Shown piece by piece: positions 1 to 7,915 of a stretch of DNA of 40,265 bases. This DNA comes from Verrucomicrobiota bacterium (GTDB taxonomy: Bacteria; Verrucomicrobiota; Verrucomicrobiia; Opitutales; Opitutaceae), in the NCBI GenBank assembly GCA_016871755.1, contig VHCJ01000027.1, positions 1 through 40,265 of the forward strand, read 5' to 3'. The notes under the pieces are model-generated. The model had not been told where the DNA came from. It was given only the letters and a program-made list of their open reading frames with translations, and searched no databases. Position 1 is the first letter of the stretch, and each line of letters opens with the position of its first letter. The position numbers were made by a program, and so were the translations under genes.

Positions 1-59
1 TCGCGAAATCAGCCATGTAGTGCCGAAAATCACCCCCTAAATCACGTAAGTGCCTGTAA

Positions 60-1085
60 ATGAACGATCCGGATTTTCGAACTGCGGAACTTGGGCTAGG
101 TCGGAGCGAGGCGCTCGGGCGGGACGTCTCCGCGGGACTCTGGGATCGGCGCGAGGCGGTGCTGGAGGCCCGTTTGGGAGGTGCGAGCCTCAGCTTGGCG
201 GCGTTGCTGGAAGCCGAGGCGGTGGGTGACGACGCGATCGAGAGCGCCGCCTGCGTGGAGGCACGACGCTGGCTCGCGGCGCTGCGGGCTTTGCGCAGTG
301 CGCCGGCGGCGGAACCGGTGCTGTCGCCCGCTCACTGGCGCGTGGCGGCGGCGTATCTCGGCGACGGCGACGGGACAAACCGCGGCAACGGGCCGGGAAG
401 CACTCGTCAGTTCGCCGGCGCGCCGGTGCGCACGCTGTGGATGCAGCACGGAGGCCTTGGAGCAGCGGCGCGGGTGGCGTCGGGTGGACCGGCGGCGAGC
501 GCTTTCTCAGCCAGGCTCAGTCGCTTGGCGGCGCACGGGCTCCTGCATCACGCCGGTCTCACAGTGGCGGCGGTGGCTCCGTTGGTCGCGGCGGCGCTAC
601 TCGCCGACGGATCAGCAGACGCTTCGGTGGACTCAACTGCGGAGGCACGGGCGACAGCGGAGTCGGGTAACCGGGTCGCAGCGGAAGGCCAGGCCGCGAC
701 GGGGCGGCGGGCGGCGTCGCGGACCGCCGCGTGGCTGGGCGGCGTTTGCCGGGCCCTGGAGGAGCGACACGCGCTGAGTCAGCGCTTGCGGGATTGGGTC
801 GCACAGGATGCCGGCCGGGTGTCGCGTCTCCCTCGTTGCGTCGCATCGACGCGGGCGGTGCTGGAGCAGTTCCAGCGAACGCCGGTGGCGACGATCACGA
901 CGATTAGCCACGCCGCCGCGCTCTGCTTTCCGACCACGCTGCGGGCGACGCAACGCCTGTTGGACTGCGGGATCCTGCGCGAAGTCACCGGACGGCGGAG
1001 CGGTCGGGTGTTTGCGTACGAGGCCTATCTCGCGCTGCTCGAACCGGAGGGCGTGGCGACAGCGGAGGGCGAGGGCCGGAGGTGA
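60..1085 (+). CDS. Fic-architecture winged-helix protein lacking a visible Fic motif
   Basis: The 341-residue product ends in a convincing winged-helix segment (about 268-330). It has a TLRATQRLLDCGILREVTG stretch followed by RVFAYEAYLALL, which is how many Fic-family proteins end. The N-terminal part (about 35-125: ASLSLAALLEAEAV, then an Arg/Trp-rich helix) also recalls the Fic N-terminal region or the related DUF1612/RHE_PE00001 proteins. I cannot find the AMPylation motif HxFx(D/E)GNGRxxR. Its place is taken by an Ala/Gly-rich, low-complexity stretch (about 130-250). It may therefore be an inactive Fic relative, a DUF1612-type DNA-binding protein or a decayed gene. The ATG has no clear ribosome-binding site, and only 59 bases of upstream context are available. 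It is convergent with the methyltransferase gene. That it is coding is fairly likely; the function is unsure. Confidence 0.6.
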   Translation: MNDPDFRTAELGLGRSEALGRDVSAGLWDRREAVLEARLGGASLSLAALLEAEAVGDDAIESAACVEARRWLAALRALRSAPAAEPVLSPAHWRVAAAYLGDGDGTNRGNGPGSTRQFAGAPVRTLWMQHGGLGAAARVASGGPAASAFSARLSRLAAHGLLHHAGLTVAAVAPLVAAALLADGSADASVDSTAEARATAESGNRVAAEGQAATGRRAASRTAAWLGGVCRALEERHALSQRLRDWVAQDAGRVSRLPRCVASTRAVLEQFQRTPVATITTISHAAALCFPTTLRATQRLLDCGILREVTGRRSGRVFAYEAYLALLEPEGVATAEGEGRR

Positions 1086-1136
1086 CGAACCGTCCGCCGG
1101 CCGATCGTCCGACGCGGGCGCATGCGGGCGAGACAA

Positions 1137-1769
1137 TCAGCCGGCCCCGACCGCGAGCGGTTTGCGGGCCAGCCACTGCACTACGTCCGCCCGCCCGGTG
1201 TGTCCGCTGCCCTCGATGACATCGCGTTCGCATTCGCGTCCGATGAGCGTTTCCAACGCGGGGGATCCGCGCTGCAGGTCAGCGAGTTCCATGAGGAGCT
1301 CGGGCGCCTGAATGGGTCCGCCCGTTTTCCAGCGCACCTGCCGCGGCGTATAGCATTCGAGGACGAGAAGTCCGCCTGGGGCGAGTGCCTCCGTCGCTCG
1401 TTGCAGCAGGCCGAGGCGGTCGGGCGGCGGGAGGTGGAGAAAGATCCAGACGATTGCATCCCATGCCTCCTTCCTCAGATCATGGCGGCGAAGGTCGGCA
1501 ACGACCAGGTTCACGCGCCGCAGGACGCCACGCTCGTCGGCGAGTCGCCGGGCTTTGGCCAGACCGACGGCCGAATGATCCACGGCGGTCACGGCATGGC
1601 CCCGCTCAGCAAGGAAGACCGCGTTTCGCCCCTCTCCCTCGGCGAGGCACAGAATGCGACCGCCGGACTTCAAGGTGTCGGCGACCGTGCGCAGGAAATC
1701 GTTCGGGGCGGTGCCGAAGACGTAGCCGTCCTCGTTGGCGTAGCGGGCGTCCCAGAAGGCAGGTTGCAT
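1137..1769 (-). CDS. Class I SAM-dependent methyltransferase (TehB/UbiE-like fold)
   Basis: The 210-residue protein has the order of a Rossmann methyltransferase. It opens with FWDARYANEDGYVFGTAPN, followed by glycine-rich motif I (ILCLAEGEGRNAVFLAERG), an acidic motif II (VTAVDHSAVGLAKA), motif III (VVADLR) and a motif IV-like DAIVWIFLHLPP. The opening and length match small tellurite-resistance/thiopurine-type methyltransferases, so the substrate cannot be named. An in-frame ATG 30 bases upstream exists. I chose the ATG at 1769 because an AAAGGAG ribosome-binding site lies nine bases ahead of it and the fold starts right after. The gene stands alone on the minus strand between a convergent Fic-like gene and tRNA-Ala. 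Confidence 0.85.
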   Translation of the reverse strand: MQPAFWDARYANEDGYVFGTAPNDFLRTVADTLKSGGRILCLAEGEGRNAVFLAERGHAVTAVDHSAVGLAKARRLADERGVLRRVNLVVADLRRHDLRKEAWDAIVWIFLHLPPPDRLGLLQRATEALAPGGLLVLECYTPRQVRWKTGGPIQAPELLMELADLQRGSPALETLIGRECERDVIEGSGHTGRADVVQWLARKPLAVGAG

Positions 1770-1969
1770 CGTCGATGACTCCTTTCGCCCGCTCTTCATC
1801 GCTCCTCAGGACGCGCTTGGCGAAACCCAATTTTCGGAGGGTCCCGGGTGTACGTTCGCCAACGGCGAGTGATTGGGCCCGTGCGGCTGACCCCACCCTA
1901 TCGGACTATCCCCCAAAAATCCTACCCGTACAGACCCAGTCCCCAATCTTTGGTGTAGACCCCGAAGGT

Positions 1970-2045
1970 TGGTGGACCCGATCAGATTCGAACTGACGAC
2001 CTCCTCAATGCCATTGAGGCGCTCTGCCAACTGAGCTACGAGCCC
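1970..2045 (-). tRNA. tRNA-Ala (anticodon GGC)
   Basis: On the minus strand this folds as a complete 76-nt cloverleaf with encoded CCA. The acceptor arms are GGGCTCG and CGGGTCC with the G3:U70 wobble that marks alanine tRNAs. The D-arm has AGCTCAGTTGGCAGAGC. The anticodon stem is CCTCA/TGAGG with loop ATGGCAT (anticodon GGC), and the T-arm contains GTTCGAATC. It reads GCC and GCU codons. Confidence 0.97.
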
Positions 2046-2064
2046 GGAACCAACGTGAGTGGGG

Positions 2065-2092
2065 AAAATCGCTCTTCCGTGGGCGAAGGCAA
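2065..2092 (-). promoter_or_regulatory. Probable tRNA-Ala promoter
   Basis: On the minus strand, TTGCCT (2087-2092) and GATTTT (2065-2070) are 16 bases apart. They would start transcription about 10 bases before the mature tRNA 5' end. The same GATTTT -10-like hexamer precedes tRNA-His in this window. This is pattern matching only. Confidence 0.4.
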
Positions 2093-2105
2093 GCGGTTTT
2101 TTCGG

Positions 2106-3038
2106 TCATTCACCGTCGCTCATCCGCAGGTTGACCACGAAGGTGCCGGACTTTCGGTTGGGGGGCGGGCCGAGGCTGGGGATGGTGCGGAAGGCATCGA
2201 GGATCGCCCGGTCGAACTCGTTGCTGCCGCTGGATTCGCGGATGCTCACGCTGGAAATTTCGCCCGACGCGGAAAGCGAAAATTGGACCCGCACGGAGAG
2301 CTGGTCGCTGAAGTTGGCCTGCTCCATGGTCTGCCGGATCCGCTGCAGGATGAGCGCGATGTACGCATCGGTGAGCTCCATTTCCGCGCGCTCAAGCGCC
2401 TTGCCGCCGGCGCCGCCCTGAGTGTTTGCGGTTGAACCGCCGCTCACGCCCCCGCGGATGCCCTTGGCGACGGAGGGAACGTCCGCGGTGCGGCGCGTGC
2501 CGCTCGGAGCCTTCTTGCCGGCGTTGAGGCGGTCGAATTCCTCCTTGGACATCCGGCGGGACTGCTGTTCCGCCTCCTTCTTGGCCCGATCGGCGGCGGC
2601 CTTCTGCTCGGCGCGGTGCTTCTTCTCGATGTTGGCGGCACGCTTATCCGAGAGTCGCTTGATGTCGTGGACGAAATTGGGTGGCGGCTCGCTCTTGGGC
2701 ACGGGGGCGGCCTTCGCCGCCGGGGCCGGCGGCGTGGCGGGTTCCGGACGGGCGGGGGCGGGCTCGGGCGGTGCGACCTCGGGCGTCGGATCGGGGCGGC
2801 GCGTGGTCACGGGCCGCGGCAGGTTGACCACGGTCTCCCCGGGGGCGGCGTCCGGTTCACCGAGCGCCGGGGCTTGCGTGGCGGCGTAGTTATCCCCCTC
2901 CCCTGCCACCAGTTCAAAGAGCGCCGGGGCCTCGTTGGCGCGGCGGGCGGAGACCATGAACGCGAGCACGGCGAGCGCCACCACCAGTGCGTGAAGGCAG
3001 AAGGAAGCGACGTAGGCGCTGGGCGACTGGGCGGTCAT
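2106..3038 (-). CDS. tonB: TonB-family periplasmic energy-transducing protein
   Basis: The 310-residue product has one N-terminal membrane anchor (about 9-29, LHALVVALAVLAFMVSA). A long Pro/Ala-rich segment (about 70-125) then spans the periplasm, followed by a Lys/Arg/Glu-rich TolA-like helix (about 130-170). The C-terminal domain (about 225-310) has the TonB pattern: VRVQFSLSASGEISSVSI, then FDRAILDAFRTIPSLGPPP. Such proteins couple the proton-motive force gathered by ExbB/ExbD to outer-membrane receptors. Its ATG overlaps the exbD stop in an ATGA tetranucleotide, so the two are translationally coupled. The charged helix means TolA is the alternative, but no tolB or pal gene is nearby. Confidence 0.88.
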   Translation of the reverse strand: MTAQSPSAYVASFCLHALVVALAVLAFMVSARRANEAPALFELVAGEGDNYAATQAPALGEPDAAPGETVVNLPRPVTTRRPDPTPEVAPPEPAPARPEPATPPAPAAKAAPVPKSEPPPNFVHDIKRLSDKRAANIEKKHRAEQKAAADRAKKEAEQQSRRMSKEEFDRLNAGKKAPSGTRRTADVPSVAKGIRGGVSGGSTANTQGGAGGKALERAEMELTDAYIALILQRIRQTMEQANFSDQLSVRVQFSLSASGEISSVSIRESSGSNEFDRAILDAFRTIPSLGPPPNRKSGTFVVNLRMSDGE

Positions 3039-3484
3039 CGACCCGGCGCACCCCCTCCCGCCTGGGTGTCGAACTGGATCTTGGTCAGCTTGTTCTTGGT
3101 GAGTTCATCCATCACGCGCACGACCTGCTGCCACTGCAGCGTCAGGTCGGCCCGGATGCGGATCACGGGGTGCTGCGCGGCCGGACCCGCGGCCAGCGGC
3201 GCCAGACGGGCGGCCAGTTCGCTGAATGACACCGGGGTGGAGTCGAAATAGTAGCGACCCTGGCGATCGATGGAGATCGAGACAAAGCGCGTCTTGGCGT
3301 CCGGCTTGGCTTGGTCCCGCCGCGTCTCCACGGGCAAGTTCACCGGGATGGTCTGCTCCTGGTTGATCAGCGGCGTCGCGATCATGAAGATCAGCAGCAG
3401 CACGAACGCCAGATCGACGAGATTGGTGACGTTGAGGTCGGCCAGCGGATGGGCCGTGCGGTGCCGTCGGAAAGTGCGGGCCAT
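3035..3484 (-). CDS. exbD: ExbD/TolR-family proton channel subunit
   Basis: The 149-residue protein has a short cytoplasmic tail, one transmembrane helix (about 17-42, LNVTNLVDLAFVLLLIFMIA) and a periplasmic domain, as in ExbD/TolR. The Asp inside the helix (VDLAFVLL) is the proton-carrying residue of the family. The periplasmic part contains the usual VSISIDRQGRYYFD strand pair and VIRIRADLTL. It lies nine bases after exbB and overlaps tonB by four bases, so the three form one operon. In the complex it forms the rotor core inside the ExbB pentamer. Confidence 0.93.
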   Translation of the reverse strand: MARTFRRHRTAHPLADLNVTNLVDLAFVLLLIFMIATPLINQEQTIPVNLPVETRRDQAKPDAKTRFVSISIDRQGRYYFDSTPVSFSELAARLAPLAAGPAAQHPVIRIRADLTLQWQQVVRVMDELTKNKLTKIQFDTQAGGGAPGR

Positions 3485-3493
3485 GGTGCGCGC

Positions 3494-4189
3494 CTACTTC
3501 GGTGACTCGAGCTCGATGCGGTCCGCGAGCGAGCTCGCGAAATTCTCGAGTTCGGTGATGAGCTTCCGCGTGGTGGAGAGCAGGAAATTGTAGCCGAACA
3601 CGGAGGGGATCGCGACGACGAGGCCGGCGATGGTGGTGAGCAGGGCCGCCGACACGCCGGGAGCGAGATTCTGGATGCTGGCCGTCTGCGCGCCCGATGC
3701 GGTGATCGAGTCGAAGGCCAGCATCACTCCCCAGACCGTGCCGAGGAGGCCGAGGAAGGGTGCGCCGGAGACGATGGTCGCGAGGAAGATCATCGAAGAC
3801 TCGTAGCGCAGGGTCTGGCGCGCGATGGCGCGCTGCAGCGCGTTCTCGGCATGCTCAAGGCGGGCGCGGCTCGAGTCCTCGCCCTTCTCCTGCAGAATCG
3901 AGGCGGCGCGCCAGTACGACTCCACCGCGTCGGCGAAAAGGTCCCCGTAAGGAATGCCGCGCTTGTTGCGGTACGACTCGGGCAGGTCGAGCAGCGTGCG
4001 CTCGTCGCGCAGGCGCTGCTCAAAGGCGAGGTTCAGGGCGCGCATTTGCCGCAGTTCGTTGCGCTTCCCGAGCATCACCGCCCAGGCGATCATGCTGAAA
4101 ATGCCGAGACCGACGGTCAGGATCTGGCCGACCAGATCGCAGCGCAGGAATACATCGACGAGATTGACGGTGGCGATCGGTGGGAGCAT
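3494..4189 (-). CDS. exbB: ExbB/TolQ/MotA-family proton channel protein
   Basis: The 231-residue product has three hydrophobic segments: about 18-40 (LVGQILTVGLGIFSMIAWAVML), about 133-158 (the IFLATIVSGAPFLGLLGTVWG region) and about 178-203 (AALLTTIAGLVVAIPSVFGYN). The segment APFLGLLGTVWGVMLAF and the later ALLTTIAGLVVAIP are the hallmark stretches of the MotA/TolQ/ExbB proton channel family. It is the first gene of exbB-exbD-tonB. The ATG at 4189 gives the usual family length. No TonB-dependent receptor is next to it, so the system probably serves receptors encoded elsewhere. Confidence 0.93.
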   Translation of the reverse strand: MLPPIATVNLVDVFLRCDLVGQILTVGLGIFSMIAWAVMLGKRNELRQMRALNLAFEQRLRDERTLLDLPESYRNKRGIPYGDLFADAVESYWRAASILQEKGEDSSRARLEHAENALQRAIARQTLRYESSMIFLATIVSGAPFLGLLGTVWGVMLAFDSITASGAQTASIQNLAPGVSAALLTTIAGLVVAIPSVFGYNFLLSTTRKLITELENFASSLADRIELESPK

Positions 4190-4311
4190 CGGGGCCGTTG
4201 GAAGTCAGAAGACTGAGCCATCTGCGCCCAGCGCTTCAATGGCAAACGCTCCCGCGCCGAATCTGTTTGCCGGCCCGGCCCGGCGCTTTTTTCTGGGACG
4301 GTTTCCTGCCC

Positions 4312-5424
4312 ATGAGCGACTTCAAATCCTCCTGCCTCGACGCGCTCCGCCAAACCGGGGGTCGCATCCGCGAGACCCGTTCGGTCGTGGGGCTGGATGG
4401 CTTTGTGGACACGATCGTGACGCCGGTCGGGCTCCGCCGGGGGCAGGGCGAGGCGTTTACGCCGATCGCGACGCTCGCGGAGTTCGGGCAGCGCATCGCG
4501 GCCGCGGCGGGAAAGAGCACCAACATCGAGCTTTTCCCCCGGATGGACAAGCTGGGGGGCAATGGACCGATCATGGCGAACGCGCTGCTCGCGCACGGCA
4601 CGCGCCTGACTTACGTCGGGGCCCTCGGGACCCCATCCGTCCATCCGGTCTTTGCCGACCTCGCCCGCCGCGCCACCGTCTTCTCCCTGGCTACCGCGGC
4701 GCACACGACGGCGGTCGAATGCGAGGACGGCAAGCTGATGCTCGGGCAGATGCGCAGCCTCGATGAAATCACGTTCGAACGCCTCGAAGCGGTGGTCGGC
4801 TCAGACGGACTCCGGGCGGCGCTTGCGGCAGCCGACCTGGTGGCGCTGGTCAACTGGACCATGATCCCGAACATGACCGGCATTTTTGAGGCGCTTGTCG
4901 ACCGGGTGCTGCCAGCGGTCGGTCCGGTGAAAGCCCGGTTTTTCTTCGATCTTGCCGACCCGGAGAAGCGGTCGGTCGAGGACCTCCGGCAGGCCCTGCA
5001 CGCCATTGGGCGTTTCGAGCGTTTCGGCCGGGCGACCCTCGGTCTCAACCTCAAGGAGGCCCAGCAGGTCGCGGTCGCCCTCGGCGTGACCCCGCCGGAC
5101 GAAGCCGAGGGGGCGCTTCGGCAGGCGGCCGCCGCCCTCCGTGCGGCGCTGGAGATCGACACCGTCGTGGTGCACCCCCGGGCCGCCGCGGCCTGCGCGT
5201 CCGCCGCCGGCACCGCCTGGGTCCCGGGTCCGTACGTCGAGAAGCCGCTGATCACGACCGGCGCGGGTGACCATTTCAACGCGGGCTTTTCGACCGGCCA
5301 GCTCCTTGGACTGGACCCGCAGGCGTGCCTGACGCTGGGCGTCTGCACGAGCGGCCACTACGTGCGCACCGGGGAAAGTCCGACGCTCACCCAACTCGAA
5401 TCGTTACTCGCCAACTGGCGCTGA
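4312..5424 (+). CDS. PfkB/ribokinase-family carbohydrate or nucleoside kinase
   Basis: The 370-residue protein carries the PfkB signature near its end, ITTGAGDHFNAGF (about 316-328). GAGD holds the anion hole and the catalytic Asp. The N-terminal part has VVGLDGFVDTIV and later LGGNGPIMANALLAHG, which matches the substrate-binding GGN region. The family phosphorylates sugars or nucleosides with ATP, and the substrate cannot be set from sequence. The reading frame is open further upstream. I chose the ATG at 4312 because the upstream residues are not protein-like and overlap the exbB leader. tmk follows 19 bases after its stop, so the pair may be co-transcribed. Confidence 0.85.
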   Translation: MSDFKSSCLDALRQTGGRIRETRSVVGLDGFVDTIVTPVGLRRGQGEAFTPIATLAEFGQRIAAAAGKSTNIELFPRMDKLGGNGPIMANALLAHGTRLTYVGALGTPSVHPVFADLARRATVFSLATAAHTTAVECEDGKLMLGQMRSLDEITFERLEAVVGSDGLRAALAAADLVALVNWTMIPNMTGIFEALVDRVLPAVGPVKARFFFDLADPEKRSVEDLRQALHAIGRFERFGRATLGLNLKEAQQVAVALGVTPPDEAEGALRQAAAALRAALEIDTVVVHPRAAAACASAAGTAWVPGPYVEKPLITTGAGDHFNAGFSTGQLLGLDPQACLTLGVCTSGHYVRTGESPTLTQLESLLANWR

Positions 5425-5443
5425 CTTCCGCCATCGTCCCACC

Positions 5444-6091
5444 ATGGTCGCCAAACCCACGCGTGCGGGAAAGCTCATCTCCTTCGAAGGTTCGGAGGGA
5501 AGCGGAAAGTCGACGCAGATCGCCCGGCTCGCCGCCCGGCTGCAGGAAATGCGGCGGGACGTGGTCACGGTCCGCGAGCCGGGTGGAACCGAAATCGGCG
5601 AACAGATCCGCAACATCATCGTGCACAACTCGCGCGGCGACGAGATGTGCGCGGAGACCGAGTTGCTGCTGTTCGCCGCCTCCCGAGCGCAGTTGGTCCG
5701 CGAGGTGATCGCGCCCGCCCTGCTGCGCGGCAGCGTCGTGCTGAGCGATCGGTACCTCGATTCATCGACGGTCTATCAGGGAATCGCCCGCAATCTGTCG
5801 CTCGACCCCGTCAACCAGATCAACCATTTCGCAGTGGGCAACGTCATGCCGGACCTCACGGTGGTCATCGACGTGCCCACGGAGGTGAGCCTGCAGCGGA
5901 TCCGGCAGCGCGCCTCGGACCTGCCGGATCGGATGGAGCGCGAGAACATCGATTTCTACACCAAGGTGCGCGAGGGGTACCTCGTCCTCGCCCGCGGCAT
6001 GCCCGAGCGCTTCGTCGTCATCGATGGGACGCAATCCGTCGAGCTGATCGAGCGGGCCATCTGGTTTGGGGTGAAGGATCGCCTCGTCTGA
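5444..6091 (+). CDS. tmk: Thymidylate kinase
   Basis: The 215-residue enzyme converts dTMP and ATP to dTDP and ADP, an essential step to dTTP. It has the P-loop FEGSEGSGKST (about 14-24), the REPGGTEIGEQIR substrate segment, the DRY motif in VLSDRYLDSS (about 100-110) and a C-terminal Arg-rich lid (RQRASDLPDRME). Length and order are typical of bacterial Tmk. holB follows after nine bases. The tmk-holB pairing is widespread in bacteria and supports both calls. Confidence 0.96.
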   Translation: MVAKPTRAGKLISFEGSEGSGKSTQIARLAARLQEMRRDVVTVREPGGTEIGEQIRNIIVHNSRGDEMCAETELLLFAASRAQLVREVIAPALLRGSVVLSDRYLDSSTVYQGIARNLSLDPVNQINHFAVGNVMPDLTVVIDVPTEVSLQRIRQRASDLPDRMERENIDFYTKVREGYLVLARGMPERFVVIDGTQSVELIERAIWFGVKDRLV

Positions 6092-6100
6092 TCCCGACCC

Positions 6101-7081
6101 GTGCCCGCCGCGCCCTCCCCCACCCGTCCGTCGCCCGCGCCGTGGCCGGAGGCCCTCGGCGGCACCCCTGCGGTCGCGGTGATTGAGGCGGCACTCGCGC
6201 GCGGGCGGCTCTCACACAGCCTGCTCCTCAGCGGTCCCGACCCCGCGCTGCTTGAGCAGGTCGCGCACGGAATCGCGGACCGTCTGCTTAATGTCGCGGA
6301 GGCGTCGGCCTCATTCCCTCCGGCGCGCCATCCCGACTGCCACGAACTCCGACCGGCGGGGAAGATGCGCCAGATCTCCGCTGACGCCACGCGCACGCTC
6401 GTCGGCAAGGTCCAGGTCTCGGCGACGGTCTCGCCCCGCAAGGTCGCGATCCTGCACGAGGCGGACCGCATGAATCTCGCGGCCGCGAACATTTTCCTGA
6501 AGACGCTGGAGGAGCCGCCGGTCAACACCACGCTCCTGCTCCTCACGGCCAAGCCGTACAGCCTGCTCCCGACGATCCGCAGCCGGGTGCTCCAGTTCCG
6601 CTTTCCCGTGCCCGCCCCCTTGTCCGGCATCGACGGTTGGAACGCGTGGATCGCCGACTATCAGGCATGGCTGGGCCAGCTGGAGGGGGGCGTGGTGGAC
6701 CGGAGAGCGGTCGCGGACTCAGTCTTCGGTACCTACGGGCTGGTGGCGCGCTTCTCCACCCTGCTCGACCTAGCGACTCAGGAAGCATGGAAACGGGAGA
6801 AGGAGCGCTTGGTCGCGGAGTTGGACGAGGATGAAGAGGAGGCCCGCGAGACGGGAATCGCGCATGGCATCCGTGCGCGACTGTTCTCCGAGGTGGCCGC
6901 CGCCACCCGCGGTTTTGCCCTCGCCCGCCTGCGCGACGGCGATGACGCCACCCGCCGCGCACTCACCGCCGCCATCGGGCGGCTGGAACAGTCGGCCGGG
7001 CTCCTTCGCGTGAATCTCAACGAGTCCGCAGCCCTCGAGCACTTTCTGCTCTTCAGTCTGCGCCTCTGGTCACGCCGGTAG
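6101..7081 (+). CDS. holB: DNA polymerase III delta' subunit
   Basis: The 326-residue protein resembles the delta' part of the clamp loader. It has the opening LSHSLLLSGPDPALLEQVA (about 37-55), the HPDCHEL segment, KVAILHEADRMNLAAANIFLKTLEEPP (about 118-145, the region equivalent to Walker B plus sensor) and TIRSRVLQFRF (about 163-173, SRC-like). It starts with GTG nine bases after tmk. The P-loop GKT is absent, as expected for delta', which does not hydrolyse ATP. The four-cysteine zinc module of many delta' and DnaX proteins is also missing, with only one Cys in that region. The 3' end overlaps the convergent hydrolase gene by 12 bases. Confidence 0.88.
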   Translation: MPAAPSPTRPSPAPWPEALGGTPAVAVIEAALARGRLSHSLLLSGPDPALLEQVAHGIADRLLNVAEASASFPPARHPDCHELRPAGKMRQISADATRTLVGKVQVSATVSPRKVAILHEADRMNLAAANIFLKTLEEPPVNTTLLLLTAKPYSLLPTIRSRVLQFRFPVPAPLSGIDGWNAWIADYQAWLGQLEGGVVDRRAVADSVFGTYGLVARFSTLLDLATQEAWKREKERLVAELDEDEEEARETGIAHGIRARLFSEVAAATRGFALARLRDGDDATRRALTAAIGRLEQSAGLLRVNLNESAALEHFLLFSLRLWSRR

Positions 7082-7903
7082 GCCGCCCCGGCACCACGCG
7101 GCCTGCACGCACGCGACGAAATCGGCCCGGGCGTCCATGTGCGGATTGTGGCCCGACGCCGCGATGGTCTCGACGACGGCGTTCGGAAAGTGACGGCGAA
7201 TCAGCGGAACGTCCTCCGGCGTCACATAGCGGGACCGACCCCCGAGGATGAACGTGGTGCGTCCGACGAAGGTCATGCCTGGGTCGAGCGGCGATGTCTC
7301 GAGCGACGGCAGGGCGGCGGCGAGCCAAGCCAGCGGGACCGCCCAGCGCCACGCACCGTCGTCCGCGCGAGCCAGATTTGTGAGCAGGAACTTCCGCATC
7401 GCGAGGTCGGGCACGCGACCCTCGAGCCGGAGCTCGGCCTCGGCGCGGCTAGACAGCCCGGCCAGTTCGAGGTCGAGCAGCGCGGACAGTTCATGGCGGT
7501 GCGACTGGAACGCGTAGCTCTTCGGCGCGATGTCGACGACGATCAGGTCGTCCACCAACTCGGGCGCGACGCAGGCGAGACGCATGAGGACCTTGCCGCG
7601 GAGGCTGTGGCCGAGGAAACGGGCGCGCGTCAGTCCCTGCGCCGCGCACCACCGCCTTACGTCGCCGACGAGTGCATCCCACGCCATGTCCCCGGCCGAC
7701 TCCGAGTCCCCGTGGTTCCGGAGATCCAGCGCGTGGACGTGGGCGGACGCGGCGAGGTCGCGCCCGGTCAATTGCCAGTTGCGCGACGAGCCCATGAACC
7801 CGTGCACCACGACCACTGGCGGCAGGCCTCCTCCGCCGAGATCGCGGCTGGCGAGCGCGACGGTGGCGGGTGGTGCGGCAGTCGGGCCTTTGCTGCCGGT
7901 CAC
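7070..7903 (-). CDS. Alpha/beta hydrolase, YbfF-like esterase, with altered nucleophile elbow
   Basis: The 277-residue protein has the alpha/beta-hydrolase layout. It has the oxyanion loop VVVHGFMGSSRNW (about 31-43), DLRNHGDSE (60-68), the nucleophile Ser100 in GHSLRGKV, VVDIAPKSYAF, and the catalytic His in ASGHNPHMD near 255. These match the YbfF-type esterase group, where the elbow normally reads GHSMGGK. Here the Gly two residues after the serine is Arg102 (codon CGC, plus-strand 7598-7600). That breaks the G-x-S-x-G rule and could reduce or change activity. The GTG at 7903 is the likely start, and the antiporter gene ends 12 bases upstream, so the two may be co-transcribed. Confidence 0.85.
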   Translation of the reverse strand: MTGSKGPTAAPPATVALASRDLGGGGLPPVVVVHGFMGSSRNWQLTGRDLAASAHVHALDLRNHGDSESAGDMAWDALVGDVRRWCAAQGLTRARFLGHSLRGKVLMRLACVAPELVDDLIVVDIAPKSYAFQSHRHELSALLDLELAGLSSRAEAELRLEGRVPDLAMRKFLLTNLARADDGAWRWAVPLAWLAAALPSLETSPLDPGMTFVGRTTFILGGRSRYVTPEDVPLIRRHFPNAVVETIAASGHNPHMDARADFVACVQAAWCRGGLPA

Positions 7904-7915
7904 GGTGGTGCAGCC

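Noticed and set aside
1-58. End of an IS element at the left edge (GCCGAAAATCACCCCC)
   Set aside because: The stretch has an IS21-end look but only a few dozen bases are visible, with no partner repeat or transposase.
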